NCBI GenBank assembly: GCA_902536765.1
Contig: CACAYM010000001.1
Location: 1-64,000 of the forward strand
Direction of reading: 5' to 3'
DNA length: 64,000 nucleotides
Origin: an uncultured Pelagibacteraceae bacterium
GTDB lineage: Bacteria > Pseudomonadota > Alphaproteobacteria > Pelagibacterales > Pelagibacteraceae
Part shown: positions 1 to 9,455 of the stretch, piece by piece
How positions within the stretch are numbered: the first letter of the stretch is position 1
How the letters are laid out: every line of letters begins with the position of its first letter
The notes under the pieces: model-generated
Seen by the model: only the letters and a program-made list of their open reading frames with translations
Database searches by the model: none
What the model was told of the DNA's origin: nothing
Translations under genes and position numbers: made by a program

Positions 1-195
1 TGCGTTAGGAGAAATTTCTATTAAGTCTAAACCTTCTTCTTTAGCAATAGAAATTGCCTCATTTGTATTTAAAATTCCTAGATTTTCACCTGAGCTTGAA
101 ATTACCTGTACCTCTGGAGAATAGATTCTGTTATTAGATCTTGGACCCCTGTCCTTGGTTCTTCTTTGAAAATAATTTTTATTGTGATCTGCCAC
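1..195 (-). CDS. infC: Translation initiation factor IF-3 (N-terminal part, cut by window edge)
   Basis: The first 65 codons of IF-3 are present; the rest lies outside the window. IF-3 binds the 30S subunit, keeps it apart from 50S and checks the start codon. The visible part has a basic N-terminal tail, then the family motif around NRIYSPEV, the stretch ending in EEGLDLIEISPNA, and a Leu-Gly-Ile segment between them, all typical of the IF-3 N domain. The start is GTG at 193-195. It is the earliest possible start, because the thrS stop codon TAA immediately precedes it in the same frame. A non-ATG start is usual for infC (AUU in E. coli) and fits IF-3 autoregulation. Gene order thrS-infC is widespread. 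Confidence 0.93.
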   Translation of the reverse strand, partial: MADHNKNYFQRRTKDRGPRSNNRIYSPEVQVISSSGENLGILNTNEAISIAKEEGLDLIEISPNA

Positions 196-2115
196 TTAAT
201 TGAGGTATGCTTGATTTAAAGCAGAGTACTTTTTGATAAATTCGTTTAGCTTCATATTTTCTTGTTTTTTATTATCTAATTCTCTTATAGTTACACTATC
301 ACTGTCAACTTCTTTTTTACCACAAATTAGTAAAACTGGTACTTTAGATAGTGAATGCTCTCTAATTTTGTAATTTAAATTATGATTTTTTAAATCTACT
401 TCGCAATTTAGTCCAACATTTTTAAGTTTATTAGTTACTTGGTTAGCATATTTATCAAATTCATCTGAAACAGGTATGACAACTATTTGAAGTGGACTAA
501 TCCAAAATGGAAGCTTACCTGCGTAGTTTTCAATGAGAATTCCAATAAATCTCTCTAGTGATCCAAAGAGAGCTCTATGAAGCATTACTGGTACTTTTTT
601 TGATCCATCCTTATCAACAAAAGTTGCACCTAATCTTTCAGGAAGGTTTAAATCCACTTGCAAGGTTCCACATTGCCAGTCTCGTCCTATTGCATCTCTT
701 AAAACAAATTCAATTTTCGGTCCATAAAATGCACCTTCGCCTTTATTAATTGTATATGGTAATTTTGTTGCTTTCACTGCTTTTAATAGTGCGGCTTCAG
801 ATTTATCCCAAACTTTATCATCTCCAACTCTTTTCTCAGGTCTGTCAGAATATTTTAATATTACATTTTTAAAGCCTAAATCTTTGTAAATATCTAATAT
901 TAAATTTGTTACGCTTAAAGATTCTTCTGTAATTTGCTCCTCTGTACAAAAAATATGAGCATCATCTTGGGTAAATGCTCTTACCCTCATAAGTCCATGT
1001 AAAGCTCCTGAAGGTTCATATCTGTGAACTTTTCCAAATTCAGACATTTTTAAAGGTAAATCTCTATAACTTTTTAGTCCCTGATTAAAAACTTGCACAC
1101 ATCCTGGACAATTCATTGGTTTAATTGCAAATACTTTTTCATCAGGAGTAGTAGATGTATACATGTGTTCTCCAAATTTATCCCAATGACCAGATTTTTC
1201 CCAAAGAGACCTGTCTAGAATTTCTGGTGTATTAATCTCTTTATAACCCGCTTTTTTTTGCCTATCTCTCATATAATCAACGAGTTTTTGAAAAAGACTC
1301 CATCCTTTTTCATGCCAGAAAACTGAGCCTGGACTTTCTTCTCTAAAATGAAAAAGATCCATTTCTTTTCCAAGCTTTCTATGATCCCTTTTTTCAGCCT
1401 CTTCTATTCTTTTTAAATAAGTATCTAAATCTTTTTGATTAGCCCAGCCAGTACCATAAATCCTTTGAAGCATTTCATTTTTTGAGTTACCACGCCAATA
1501 TGCTCCTGAGACTTTTGTTAATTTAAAAGCTTTACCAATTTTTCCTGAAGATACCAAATGAGGACCTCTACACAAATCATACCAAGTTTCACCATGATGA
1601 TAAATTGAAAGTTTCTCATTTTTTGGAATACTCTCAATTATTTCAGCTTTATATTTTTCACCAATTTTTTTAAAATGATTTATGGCCTTTTCTCTTTCCC
1701 AAATTTCTCTTTTTGTTTTCACATCTTTATCAACAATTTCTGACATTCTTTTTTCAATTTTATTCAGATCTTCACTTGTAAAAGGCTCCTTTCTAGCAAA
1801 ATCATAATAAAAACCATTTTCTATGACTGGACCTATAGTAACCTGTGTTCCTGGATATAATTCTTGAACAGCCATAGCCATTATGTGAGCAGTATCATGT
1901 CTAATAACTTCTAATCCTTCTGGATCTTTAGCGGTAAAAATTTTTACGGAACTGTCCTCTTTAATTATATGATATAAATCTTTAAGTTCTCCATTTACAC
2001 TCATAATTAAGGCTTGCTTTGCTAAGGATTTGCTAATTTTTTCAGCAACTTCTGAACCAGTTACAGGTTTTTCAAACTTAATTGTCTTTCCATCAGGGAG
2101 TGTAATATTTGTCAT
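196..2115 (-). CDS. thrS: Threonyl-tRNA synthetase
   Basis: Class II aminoacyl-tRNA synthetase that charges tRNA-Thr. From the chosen start it has 639 residues, close to the usual 640. An N-terminal TGS domain (about 1-60) precedes the editing domain with the HDTAH motif near 73. The catalytic core has the zinc-site motif MNCPGC and motif 2 around FGKVHRYEPSGALHG, followed by a C-terminal anticodon-binding domain. A 14-codon longer reading is open upstream. I chose the ATG at 2113-2115 because TGS domains begin at this point and the codon forms an ATGA overlap with the upstream glycosyltransferase stop. The next gene, infC, starts directly after the thrS stop, so translation of the three genes is probably coupled. 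Confidence 0.97.
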   Translation of the reverse strand: MTNITLPDGKTIKFEKPVTGSEVAEKISKSLAKQALIMSVNGELKDLYHIIKEDSSVKIFTAKDPEGLEVIRHDTAHIMAMAVQELYPGTQVTIGPVIENGFYYDFARKEPFTSEDLNKIEKRMSEIVDKDVKTKREIWEREKAINHFKKIGEKYKAEIIESIPKNEKLSIYHHGETWYDLCRGPHLVSSGKIGKAFKLTKVSGAYWRGNSKNEMLQRIYGTGWANQKDLDTYLKRIEEAEKRDHRKLGKEMDLFHFREESPGSVFWHEKGWSLFQKLVDYMRDRQKKAGYKEINTPEILDRSLWEKSGHWDKFGEHMYTSTTPDEKVFAIKPMNCPGCVQVFNQGLKSYRDLPLKMSEFGKVHRYEPSGALHGLMRVRAFTQDDAHIFCTEEQITEESLSVTNLILDIYKDLGFKNVILKYSDRPEKRVGDDKVWDKSEAALLKAVKATKLPYTINKGEGAFYGPKIEFVLRDAIGRDWQCGTLQVDLNLPERLGATFVDKDGSKKVPVMLHRALFGSLERFIGILIENYAGKLPFWISPLQIVVIPVSDEFDKYANQVTNKLKNVGLNCEVDLKNHNLNYKIREHSLSKVPVLLICGKKEVDSDSVTIRELDNKKQENMKLNEFIKKYSALNQAYLN

Positions 2116-3269
2116 TGGTTTAATAATTTTTTGTATTCTGAATAAGTGTTTAGACACATTTTTTCAATATTAAATCTATTTATAACATTCTTTCTACCTT
2201 CTTTACCCATTAATTCCAGGGTTAAAGTGTCAAGATTTATAACCTCGTTAATTTTTTTTGATAAAGAATCTGCATTACCACTTTCAAATAAAATACCACT
2301 TTTATTATCAATTATAGTTTCATTTGAACCGCCAATGTTGCTAGCAATTATAGGTTTTCTCATTGATTGCGCCTCTACCGAAACTCTACCAAAAGCTTCT
2401 GGCTCAATTGAGGACGAAACTATAATATCTGATAACATATAAGCGGCCGGCATATATTCACATTTCTCAATGAACCTAAAATTATTTGTTAAATCGTATT
2501 GCTCAACTAATCTTTCAAGTTTTTTTTTATAAACAGTTCTTCCTTGATCACTGCCTAAAACTACAGCTATGAAGTCTAAATCTGAATTTAATTTTTTGAA
2601 TTTGTTAATTGCCTCAATAAATAATTCTTGTCCTTTCCATGATGTTAGCCTGCCTGGTAAAAGAATTACTTTAATATTTTCTTCTATTTGCCAAAGAGTT
2701 TTTAATTTACTAACACTGTTTTTCTTTAAGTTATCTGGATCAAAATATTCTGTATTTATACCTCTGAAGATGACTAGAAATTTTTTTTTTGGACTTAGGT
2801 ATTTTTGATAATTATTGTTTATATGTGAAAAAATAAAATTTGATCCAGCGATTAATAAATCTGACTTTACCATTACAGAATTATAAAATTTTTTAATATT
2901 TGAGCTAAAGTTATAAGTTCCATGAAAAGTTGTAACGAGTTTTCTGAAAGTTAGCTTTGTTGCAATTAGACAAGACCAAGCAGGTGACCTACTTCTCACA
3001 TGAACAATGCTGATATTAAGAAATAAAATTATGAAAGTTAGACAAATACTATTTAATAATATTATAATTGGATTTTTTGAGTGTACAGGTAGTTTTATTA
3101 TCTTAACTTTTTTTTTATCCACATACTTTAAAAGTTCTCCCCCGCTTGTAACAATATAGGATTGGCAATCTTGTTCGTATAAGTAGTGTGCTAAGTCGTA
3201 ACAACCAGTTTCAGCGCCACCATAGCCCAGTTTTGGTATAACTTGTAAAACTTTTATTTTAGATGACAT
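2112..3269 (-). CDS. Glycosyltransferase family 4 protein
   Basis: A 385-residue GT-B glycosyltransferase. The N-terminal half carries the GYGGAE acceptor/phosphate loop near residue 16. The C-terminal half has LLPGRLTSWKG near 205 and the E-x7-E donor-binding region in SSIEPEAFGRVSVEAQS near 290, the hallmark of retaining GT4 enzymes using NDP-sugars. It probably acts on the cytoplasmic membrane face in lipopolysaccharide or surface glycan synthesis; donor and acceptor cannot be read from sequence. It overlaps the thrS start by 4 nt (ATGA), so it is the promoter-proximal gene of a glycosyltransferase-thrS-infC unit. That is an odd partner for translation genes. Confidence 0.9.
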   Translation of the reverse strand: MSSKIKVLQVIPKLGYGGAETGCYDLAHYLYEQDCQSYIVTSGGELLKYVDKKKVKIIKLPVHSKNPIIILLNSICLTFIILFLNISIVHVRSRSPAWSCLIATKLTFRKLVTTFHGTYNFSSNIKKFYNSVMVKSDLLIAGSNFIFSHINNNYQKYLSPKKKFLVIFRGINTEYFDPDNLKKNSVSKLKTLWQIEENIKVILLPGRLTSWKGQELFIEAINKFKKLNSDLDFIAVVLGSDQGRTVYKKKLERLVEQYDLTNNFRFIEKCEYMPAAYMLSDIIVSSSIEPEAFGRVSVEAQSMRKPIIASNIGGSNETIIDNKSGILFESGNADSLSKKINEVINLDTLTLELMGKEGRKNVINRFNIEKMCLNTYSEYKKLLNQ

Positions 3270-3311
3270 TCTCTAATGTTATATATTAAGAAATTACTCT
3301 AATAAACTTTT

Positions 3312-4076
3312 ATGACAAAATTTAAATACCTTAAAATAAAGAATAATCAGAAAATAAGATATTTAAGTAATAACTTTACAAAAAACCTTTATGTTGTTTT
3401 TCTGCATGGATTTATGTCTGATGTTGAGGGAGAGAAACCTAAAACTTTTTTAAGTTTCTGCAAAAAGAATAAAATTGGATTTTTAGCAGTTGAATATTCT
3501 GGGCATGGAAAATCATCTGGTGAATTTACTAAAGGAAATATTAGCAAATGGACTAGTGATACTAAGTTGGCTATCAAAAAATTGGTCAAAAAAAATGATT
3601 TTATATTAATTGGTTCAAGTATGGGTTCTTGGATATCAACAAAACAGTTTAAATTTTTCTCAAAACAAATAAAAGGATTTATTGGTATTGGTTCCGCACC
3701 TGAGTTTTTAGAAAGAGTCATGTGGAAAAAATTTTCTAAGAAAATGAAGAGAGAGACAATCAAAAATGGAGTTTATCATTTAAAACACGGCGAATATGAG
3801 TATCCTATTACTTTTCAACTCATTAAGGATGGAAGAAAAAACAAAGTATTACATAAAAGAATAAATTTAAAAATACCAGTAACTTTATTTCATGGTAAAA
3901 AAGATGATACGGTTCCAGTAGTTTACTCTCGGAAACTCCTTAAAATTTTTAAGTTTGCTGAAAAAAAAATAATTGTAATAAAAAACGGTGATCATAGCCT
4001 ATTTAAAAAACAGTTTAAATTTAAAATTTTAAAAGAGTTAAAAAATATTATTAATAATTATAAAAAATTTGATTAA
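3312..4076 (+). CDS. Alpha/beta hydrolase (ABHD10-like serine hydrolase)
   Basis: A 254-residue alpha/beta-hydrolase fold protein with a readable catalytic triad. The nucleophile is Ser103 in GSSMG (101-105), the acid is probably Asp198 in the HGxxDxxVP motif, and the histidine is His228 in GDHS. The HGF loop at 32-34 would form the oxyanion hole. There is no signal peptide, so it is cytoplasmic. The compact fold with a small lid resembles the ABHD10 esterases found in alphaproteobacteria and mitochondria, which cleave acyl thioesters; the substrate here is unknown. It diverges from the glycosyltransferase over 42 bp. Its stop overlaps the stop of the convergent SDR gene by 4 nt. Confidence 0.85.
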   Translation: MTKFKYLKIKNNQKIRYLSNNFTKNLYVVFLHGFMSDVEGEKPKTFLSFCKKNKIGFLAVEYSGHGKSSGEFTKGNISKWTSDTKLAIKKLVKKNDFILIGSSMGSWISTKQFKFFSKQIKGFIGIGSAPEFLERVMWKKFSKKMKRETIKNGVYHLKHGEYEYPITFQLIKDGRKNKVLHKRINLKIPVTLFHGKKDDTVPVVYSRKLLKIFKFAEKKIIVIKNGDHSLFKKQFKFKILKELKNIINNYKKFD

Positions 4077-4948
4077 ATAATTTTTTTATTAATATGGTTT
4101 AAACCTTCAACATATGTAGGAAATTTAAGGTTATACTTAAAAAATTCTTTTGCTTTTTTGTTGCTTACCTTTTTGGAGTCATTGTAGAAAGCTTTTAACA
4201 TTTCACTTTCTATTTGATCTAGCTTTATTTCTTTAGGTTCAGGTAAATTTAGAATTTTCGCACCATATTGCATCACATCTTCAGAAGATGCGGGCTTATC
4301 ATCTGAGACATTGTAAACTTCACCTTTTTTAAATTTATTAAGGGATATAAATAATAAGTTTGCAATGTCTTCAATGTGTATTCTTGAAAAAAATTGATTT
4401 TTTTTTCTTATTATGCTTCCATTACCAGATTTAATTCTCTCTAATACATTATTCTTATTTGAGTAGATTCCTGATAATCTAAAAATTTGAATCGGAATTT
4501 TATATTTGTCATACATTTTAAGCCAAACATTCTCTACTGCTAATCTTTCAATGCCATTTTTGGATTTTGCTAAAGTTTCACTTTTTTCGTCTACCCACTC
4601 ACCCTTATGATCTCCATAAACACTTGTTGCAGATAAATATGTTATCCACTTGATATTTTGATTGAGAAGTTCTTTTGAAAAATATTTCAAAACTAAATCT
4701 ATTTTATCTTTTGGGGGTATAGATATAAGTATGTGATCAGAATTATTTAACTTTTTTTGAATATTTTTATCTATTTTGTCGTTGTTAAATTCAAAATTTG
4801 AAACTTTTTGACCTAAGAATTCGATATCACCACTTGCTTGTCTCGTAGTGATTGAGATATTTAATTTATATTTTTCTGAAAGAAGTTTTTTGGTAAATTC
4901 TTTAGCAACTTGTCCAAATCCAAAAAAAAAAATATTGAGTTCTTTCAA
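4073..4948 (-). CDS. NAD(P)-binding SDR-like epimerase/dehydratase family protein
   Basis: A 291-residue atypical extended SDR protein. The Rossmann glycine motif GFGQVA lies at residues 10-15. A Ser-Tyr pair in LSATSVYGDHKG looks like the active-site region of YeeZ-like proteins, and RIHIEDIANL near 190 is a typical extended-SDR element. The start codon is TTG at 4946-4948, placing the glycine motif at the expected distance; no in-frame ATG precedes the fold. Only 1 nt separates it from the gltB stop, so it is the third gene of a gltD-gltB operon. Its substrate is unknown. An NAD(P)-dependent nucleotide-sugar or related reaction is possible, but nothing visible ties it biochemically to glutamate synthase. 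Confidence 0.82.
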   Translation of the reverse strand: MKELNIFFFGFGQVAKEFTKKLLSEKYKLNISITTRQASGDIEFLGQKVSNFEFNNDKIDKNIQKKLNNSDHILISIPPKDKIDLVLKYFSKELLNQNIKWITYLSATSVYGDHKGEWVDEKSETLAKSKNGIERLAVENVWLKMYDKYKIPIQIFRLSGIYSNKNNVLERIKSGNGSIIRKKNQFFSRIHIEDIANLLFISLNKFKKGEVYNVSDDKPASSEDVMQYGAKILNLPEPKEIKLDQIESEMLKAFYNDSKKVSNKKAKEFFKYNLKFPTYVEGLNHINKKII

Positions 4949-4949
4949 T

Positions 4950-7900
4950 TTAACTTACTTCTTTTACTATTGATTTTGTAGAAATAGGATTTTCTAGTTT
5001 ATCCAACATTTCTTTAGGACAAACTTGTAGAAAATTATTTAATTCATTTTCAAAATTATTTAAAATATTTTTAGAAATTTCAGATCCTGTATATTTGACA
5101 TGTTTTTTTATTAAGGATTTTAAATAATCTTTCCAGTAATCCGTTTCTGGAATTTGCCATACTACTGTTTCAGAATTAACTTTTTTGCTAAATAATTTAT
5201 TTTTATCATAAACAAATCCCATTCCTCCTGTCATCCCTGCAGCAAAGTTGTCACCAACGTCGCCTAAAATTACAACAGTTCCACCGGTCATATACTCACA
5301 TCCATTTGAGTCGCATCCTTCAATTACAGAAATGGCTCCAGAGTTTCTAACCGCAAACCTTTCTCCTGCTTTACCGGAAGCATATAATTGACCGGAGGTA
5401 GCTCCATATAAAACTGTATTTCCTATAATAGTATTTTCAGAAGAATTTAGGTTACTTTCTTCAGAGAGTTTAATTGAAACTATTGCTCCTGATAAACCCT
5501 TGCCAACATAATCATTTGCATCACCTTTCAAATTTAAAGTTAGACCTTTTCCTCCAAATGCACCAAAAGATTGCCCAGCTGATCCAACAAAATTAAGATT
5601 TAAAAAATTATCTTCTAATTTTTCATAACCAAATTTTTTATATAAATTATGCGAAATTCTTGTACCCACAGCTCTATGCGTATTTTTGATTTCAAATACT
5701 TCATCTATTTTCTCATTTTTGTCTATTTTCTTTTCGATTGATGGCCATATTTCTTGATCTAGAGTATCAGGGACAAAATTTATTGATTGGTTCTCACAAT
5801 AACGTTTATTTTTTCCACTATCTGCTTGAACAAATAAAGGATTCAAATCTAAATCGTCCAAATTTGGTGATCCTTTGCTCACTTGTCTCAATAAGTCAGT
5901 CCTTCCAATTATTTCATTAATCGATTTAAAGCCTAATTCGGCTAATATCTCTCGGACTTCATTAGCTATAAAAGTAAACAAATTTACTACTTTGTCAGGC
6001 GTACCACTAAATTTTTCTCTTAATTTATCATCCTGAGTACAGACACCTACCGGACAAGTATTAGAATGACATTGACGCACCATAATACAACCCATTGCTA
6101 CCAAAGCAGTAGTTGCTACGCCATATTCCTCGGCTCCCATCATGGCTGCAATTACAACATCTCTTCCAGTTTTAATTCCACCATCAGTTCTAAGTGTTAC
6201 CGAGTCTCTCAAATTATTGAGTGTTAAAACTTGGTTAGCTTCAGTTAATCCCATTTCCCATGGTATTCCAACATATTTAACACTTGTTTGTGGAGATGCA
6301 CCAGTACCTCCATTGTGACCAGAGATTAAGATAATATCAGCTTTTGCTTTTGCTACACCAGCAGCGATTGTTCCTATTCCTGATGAGGCTACTAGTTTTA
6401 CTCCAACTCTTGCTTTAGGATTAATTTGTTTTAAATCATAAATTAGTTGTGCAAGATCCTCTATTGAATAAATATCATGGTGTGGTGGCGGAGAAATCAA
6501 GGTCACGCCTGGAGTCGAATGTCTTAATTTAGCTATTTCCTCTGATACTTTGAAACCTGGTAATTGACCACCTTCTCCAGGTTTAGCACCTTGTGCAATT
6601 TTGATCTCAATTTCATTGCAATTGTTTAAGTAATTTATTGTTACACCAAATCTTGCAGAGGCTATTTGTTTCACTCTTGAGTTTGCGCTGTCTCCATTAT
6701 CCATTTTTTTAAACCTTACTTCATCTTCACCGCCTTCACCGCTACATGAAGCACCTTTAATACGATTCATTCCTATTGCTAACGTTTCATGCGCTTCTTT
6801 AGACAAAGCTCCGTGAGACATGCTTCCGCTTCCAAATCTTTTAAGTATGTTTTCTACTGGTTCAACTTCTGAAATATCTATTGGTTTGTTTAAGTATCTT
6901 TGTCTAAAATCAATAAGATCTCTAAGATTTATTGGTGGCAAGTTATATATTCCTTTAGCATACTTTTTGTAAGCTTCATAAGAGCCTGAAGCAACAGCGC
7001 TTTGTAATAAATGTATTAATTTACCTTGATACTGATGAACTTCACCATTCTTTCTATAACGATAAATACCTCCAATAGGCAATACTTTATCCTCATTGCT
7101 AAATGCTTTTTCATGTATCAATCTTAATTTTTTTTCAATACCACTTAAGCCAATACCTGAAATTTTAGAAATTACCCCTGGAAAATATTCAGAAACAACT
7201 GTTCTACTCAAACCAACAGTTTCAAAGTTACATCCACCTCTATAAGAACTAATTACCGAGATACCCATTTTAGACATTATCTTTAAAAGACCACTATTCA
7301 CAGATTTTATATATCTACTTACACATTCTTCGTATTGGAATTTACCAAAAAGTTTTTTCTCAAATCTTTGATATAAACCATCTAATGCAAGATAAGGATT
7401 TACAGTTGTAGCGCCTACCCCAATAAGTGTTGCGAACGAATGTGTATCCATTGCTTCACCTGATTGAACATTTATTGAAACATACCCTCTCAATTTATGT
7501 TTTATTAAATAAGTATTTACTGCACCTACTGCTAACAACATTGGCACTGGTAACCTATCATCTGAAATATTTTTATCTGATAAAACTATTTGTGTTGATC
7601 CTTGTCGAACAGCAATCTCCGAATCTTTTCTTATTCTTTCTAAAACAACATCTAAACTTTCATCTTTTTTAAATGTGCAATCTATTAATTTTATTTTTTT
7701 TTTAAAAAAATTATTAAATTTTAAAAACTGAGAATTTGATAATATAGGGCTATTTAATACATAAATATTATCCTTTGTTAAATTATCAAAATTTAAAATA
7801 TTGCCCAAGTTTCCAAACCTAGTTTTTAGACTCATAACTTTATTTTCTCTTAATGAATCAATTGGGGGATTTGTAACTTGACTAAAATTTTGCCTAAAGA

Positions 7901-9455
7901 AATGATATAGAGGTCTATATTTATCTGATAGCACAGCTAACGGTGTGTCGTCACCCATAGAACCTGTTGCTTCTTTCGAGTCTTCTGCCATCGGGTGTAA
8001 AATTAATTCTAGATCTTCTAGACTTATTCCAAACACATACTGTCTTTTTTTAAGTTCATCTCCTGTAAAAAACGGTTTTTCCTCGGCCATAGCTAATTTT
8101 TTATCTAGATCAACAATTTGATTATTAAAATGTTTGTAATCTTTAGCTAAATAGTTTTTAATTTTTTCGTTCGTAAATAATTTGCCTTTTTCAATTCTTA
8201 CACCTATTATTTCACCTGGCCCTAATCTTCCTTTGGTAACTATTTTCTTTTCATCAATGTTTATCATTCCAGTCTCTGAACCTGCGAATAAAAAGTTGTC
8301 TTTGGTAACGGTGTATCTAAGTGGTCGAAGGCCATTCCTATCCGTAGCTGCAATAACCCACTCATTATCTGTGGCTGCTATTGCTGCAGGTCCATCCCAA
8401 GGCTCCATTGTGCTGTTAAGAAAATTAAATAATCTTTGATGATCTTTTGGAAGCACTTCGCTTTTTTTTGACCATGCGTCAGGTATCAACATAAGTTTAG
8501 CTAAAGGAGCTGGTTGCCCTGAAATATTTAATAATTCAAATACATTATCCAAAGATGCCGAGTCTGAATTTCCTGGTAAAATTACAGGTTTTAAATTTTC
8601 AACATCCTCAAATACCTCGCTAGACATCTCTTGTTCATGAACTTTCATCCAATTAACATTTCCCTTAAGAGTATTTATTTCTCCATTGTGAGCTAAAGAT
8701 CTGAAAGGTTGAGCAAGATCCCAGCTTGGAGCTGTATTTGTTGAAAATCTTTGATGAAAGATTGCATACCTAGAAATAAATCTTTCGTCTGCTAAATCAG
8801 TATAAAAATCAGCTAATGCCTCTGCTAAAAACATACCCTTATAAATGATGGATTTAGAACTAAAGGAGCAAATATAAAAATTATCTAAATGATTTTGTCT
8901 TACGTTATTCTCTATTTTTCTTCTTGTCTCATAAAGCTTAATTTCTAAAGCTTTGCCTGATAATTTTTGATTGTTATGTCTAAATAGAACTTGAGTAATT
9001 TCAGGCCTGGTTTGCTCTGCTTTTTCTCCTAAAACTTTTGTATTAACCGGAACTTGTCTCCAACCATAAATATTAAAATCATTCTGAGTCAGCTCTTTTT
9101 CAACGAGTGTTCGACAACTTTCTTGCGCCTCATAATTATTTCTTGGCAAAAATATCATTCCGATACAAATTTCTGAATTGTCATAGATATGTCCAGTTAC
9201 CTCAATTTTTTCTTTAAAGAATTCTTTTGGGATTTCAACGTGAATACCTGCTCCGTCTCCTGTTTTACCATCGGCATCCACAGCGCCTCTGTGCCATACA
9301 GCCTTTAATGCCTGAATTCCATATTCAACAACCTTTCTTGACTTCTTTCCCTCGGTCGAGGCAACTAGACCTACTCCACACGCGTCATGCTCCATATCCT
9401 TTAAGTAAACATTGTTTTTCTCAAGTAGTTTTTTATTTTTGTAATATCTTTTCAT
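4950..9455 (-). CDS. gltB: Glutamate synthase (NADPH), large subunit
   Basis: The 1501-residue alpha subunit of glutamate synthase. With GltD it transfers the amide of glutamine to 2-oxoglutarate, giving two glutamates. A 25-residue propeptide precedes Cys26 (in DACGVGLV), the N-terminal nucleophile of the class II glutaminase domain (to about 430). Next come a central domain, the FMN and 2-oxoglutarate domain with GEGGQLPG near 960, and the Cys cluster of the 3Fe-4S centre near 1112-1128 (CIMVRQCHSNTCPVGVC). The C-terminal beta-helix of G-x-x-x-G repeats spans about 1300-1410. Length and domain order are those of the full enzyme. The start ATG shares its A with the gltD stop (TAATG). Confidence 0.98.
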   Translation of the reverse strand: MKRYYKNKKLLEKNNVYLKDMEHDACGVGLVASTEGKKSRKVVEYGIQALKAVWHRGAVDADGKTGDGAGIHVEIPKEFFKEKIEVTGHIYDNSEICIGMIFLPRNNYEAQESCRTLVEKELTQNDFNIYGWRQVPVNTKVLGEKAEQTRPEITQVLFRHNNQKLSGKALEIKLYETRRKIENNVRQNHLDNFYICSFSSKSIIYKGMFLAEALADFYTDLADERFISRYAIFHQRFSTNTAPSWDLAQPFRSLAHNGEINTLKGNVNWMKVHEQEMSSEVFEDVENLKPVILPGNSDSASLDNVFELLNISGQPAPLAKLMLIPDAWSKKSEVLPKDHQRLFNFLNSTMEPWDGPAAIAATDNEWVIAATDRNGLRPLRYTVTKDNFLFAGSETGMINIDEKKIVTKGRLGPGEIIGVRIEKGKLFTNEKIKNYLAKDYKHFNNQIVDLDKKLAMAEEKPFFTGDELKKRQYVFGISLEDLELILHPMAEDSKEATGSMGDDTPLAVLSDKYRPLYHFFRQNFSQVTNPPIDSLRENKVMSLKTRFGNLGNILNFDNLTKDNIYVLNSPILSNSQFLKFNNFFKKKIKLIDCTFKKDESLDVVLERIRKDSEIAVRQGSTQIVLSDKNISDDRLPVPMLLAVGAVNTYLIKHKLRGYVSINVQSGEAMDTHSFATLIGVGATTVNPYLALDGLYQRFEKKLFGKFQYEECVSRYIKSVNSGLLKIMSKMGISVISSYRGGCNFETVGLSRTVVSEYFPGVISKISGIGLSGIEKKLRLIHEKAFSNEDKVLPIGGIYRYRKNGEVHQYQGKLIHLLQSAVASGSYEAYKKYAKGIYNLPPINLRDLIDFRQRYLNKPIDISEVEPVENILKRFGSGSMSHGALSKEAHETLAIGMNRIKGASCSGEGGEDEVRFKKMDNGDSANSRVKQIASARFGVTINYLNNCNEIEIKIAQGAKPGEGGQLPGFKVSEEIAKLRHSTPGVTLISPPPHHDIYSIEDLAQLIYDLKQINPKARVGVKLVASSGIGTIAAGVAKAKADIILISGHNGGTGASPQTSVKYVGIPWEMGLTEANQVLTLNNLRDSVTLRTDGGIKTGRDVVIAAMMGAEEYGVATTALVAMGCIMVRQCHSNTCPVGVCTQDDKLREKFSGTPDKVVNLFTFIANEVREILAELGFKSINEIIGRTDLLRQVSKGSPNLDDLDLNPLFVQADSGKNKRYCENQSINFVPDTLDQEIWPSIEKKIDKNEKIDEVFEIKNTHRAVGTRISHNLYKKFGYEKLEDNFLNLNFVGSAGQSFGAFGGKGLTLNLKGDANDYVGKGLSGAIVSIKLSEESNLNSSENTIIGNTVLYGATSGQLYASGKAGERFAVRNSGAISVIEGCDSNGCEYMTGGTVVILGDVGDNFAAGMTGGMGFVYDKNKLFSKKVNSETVVWQIPETDYWKDYLKSLIKKHVKYTGSEISKNILNNFENELNNFLQVCPKEMLDKLENPISTKSIVKEVS

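Noticed and set aside
2113..2157. Longer thrS with 14 extra N-terminal residues
   Set aside because: The extension runs into the glycosyltransferase and the TGS domain begins at the ATG that forms the ATGA junction.
7427..7672. Plus-strand open frames antisense to gltB (also at 5738, 8182, 9227)
   Set aside because: They lie opposite a conserved full-length gltB, have skewed Leu/His-rich translations and no start signals, so they are shadows of the real gene.
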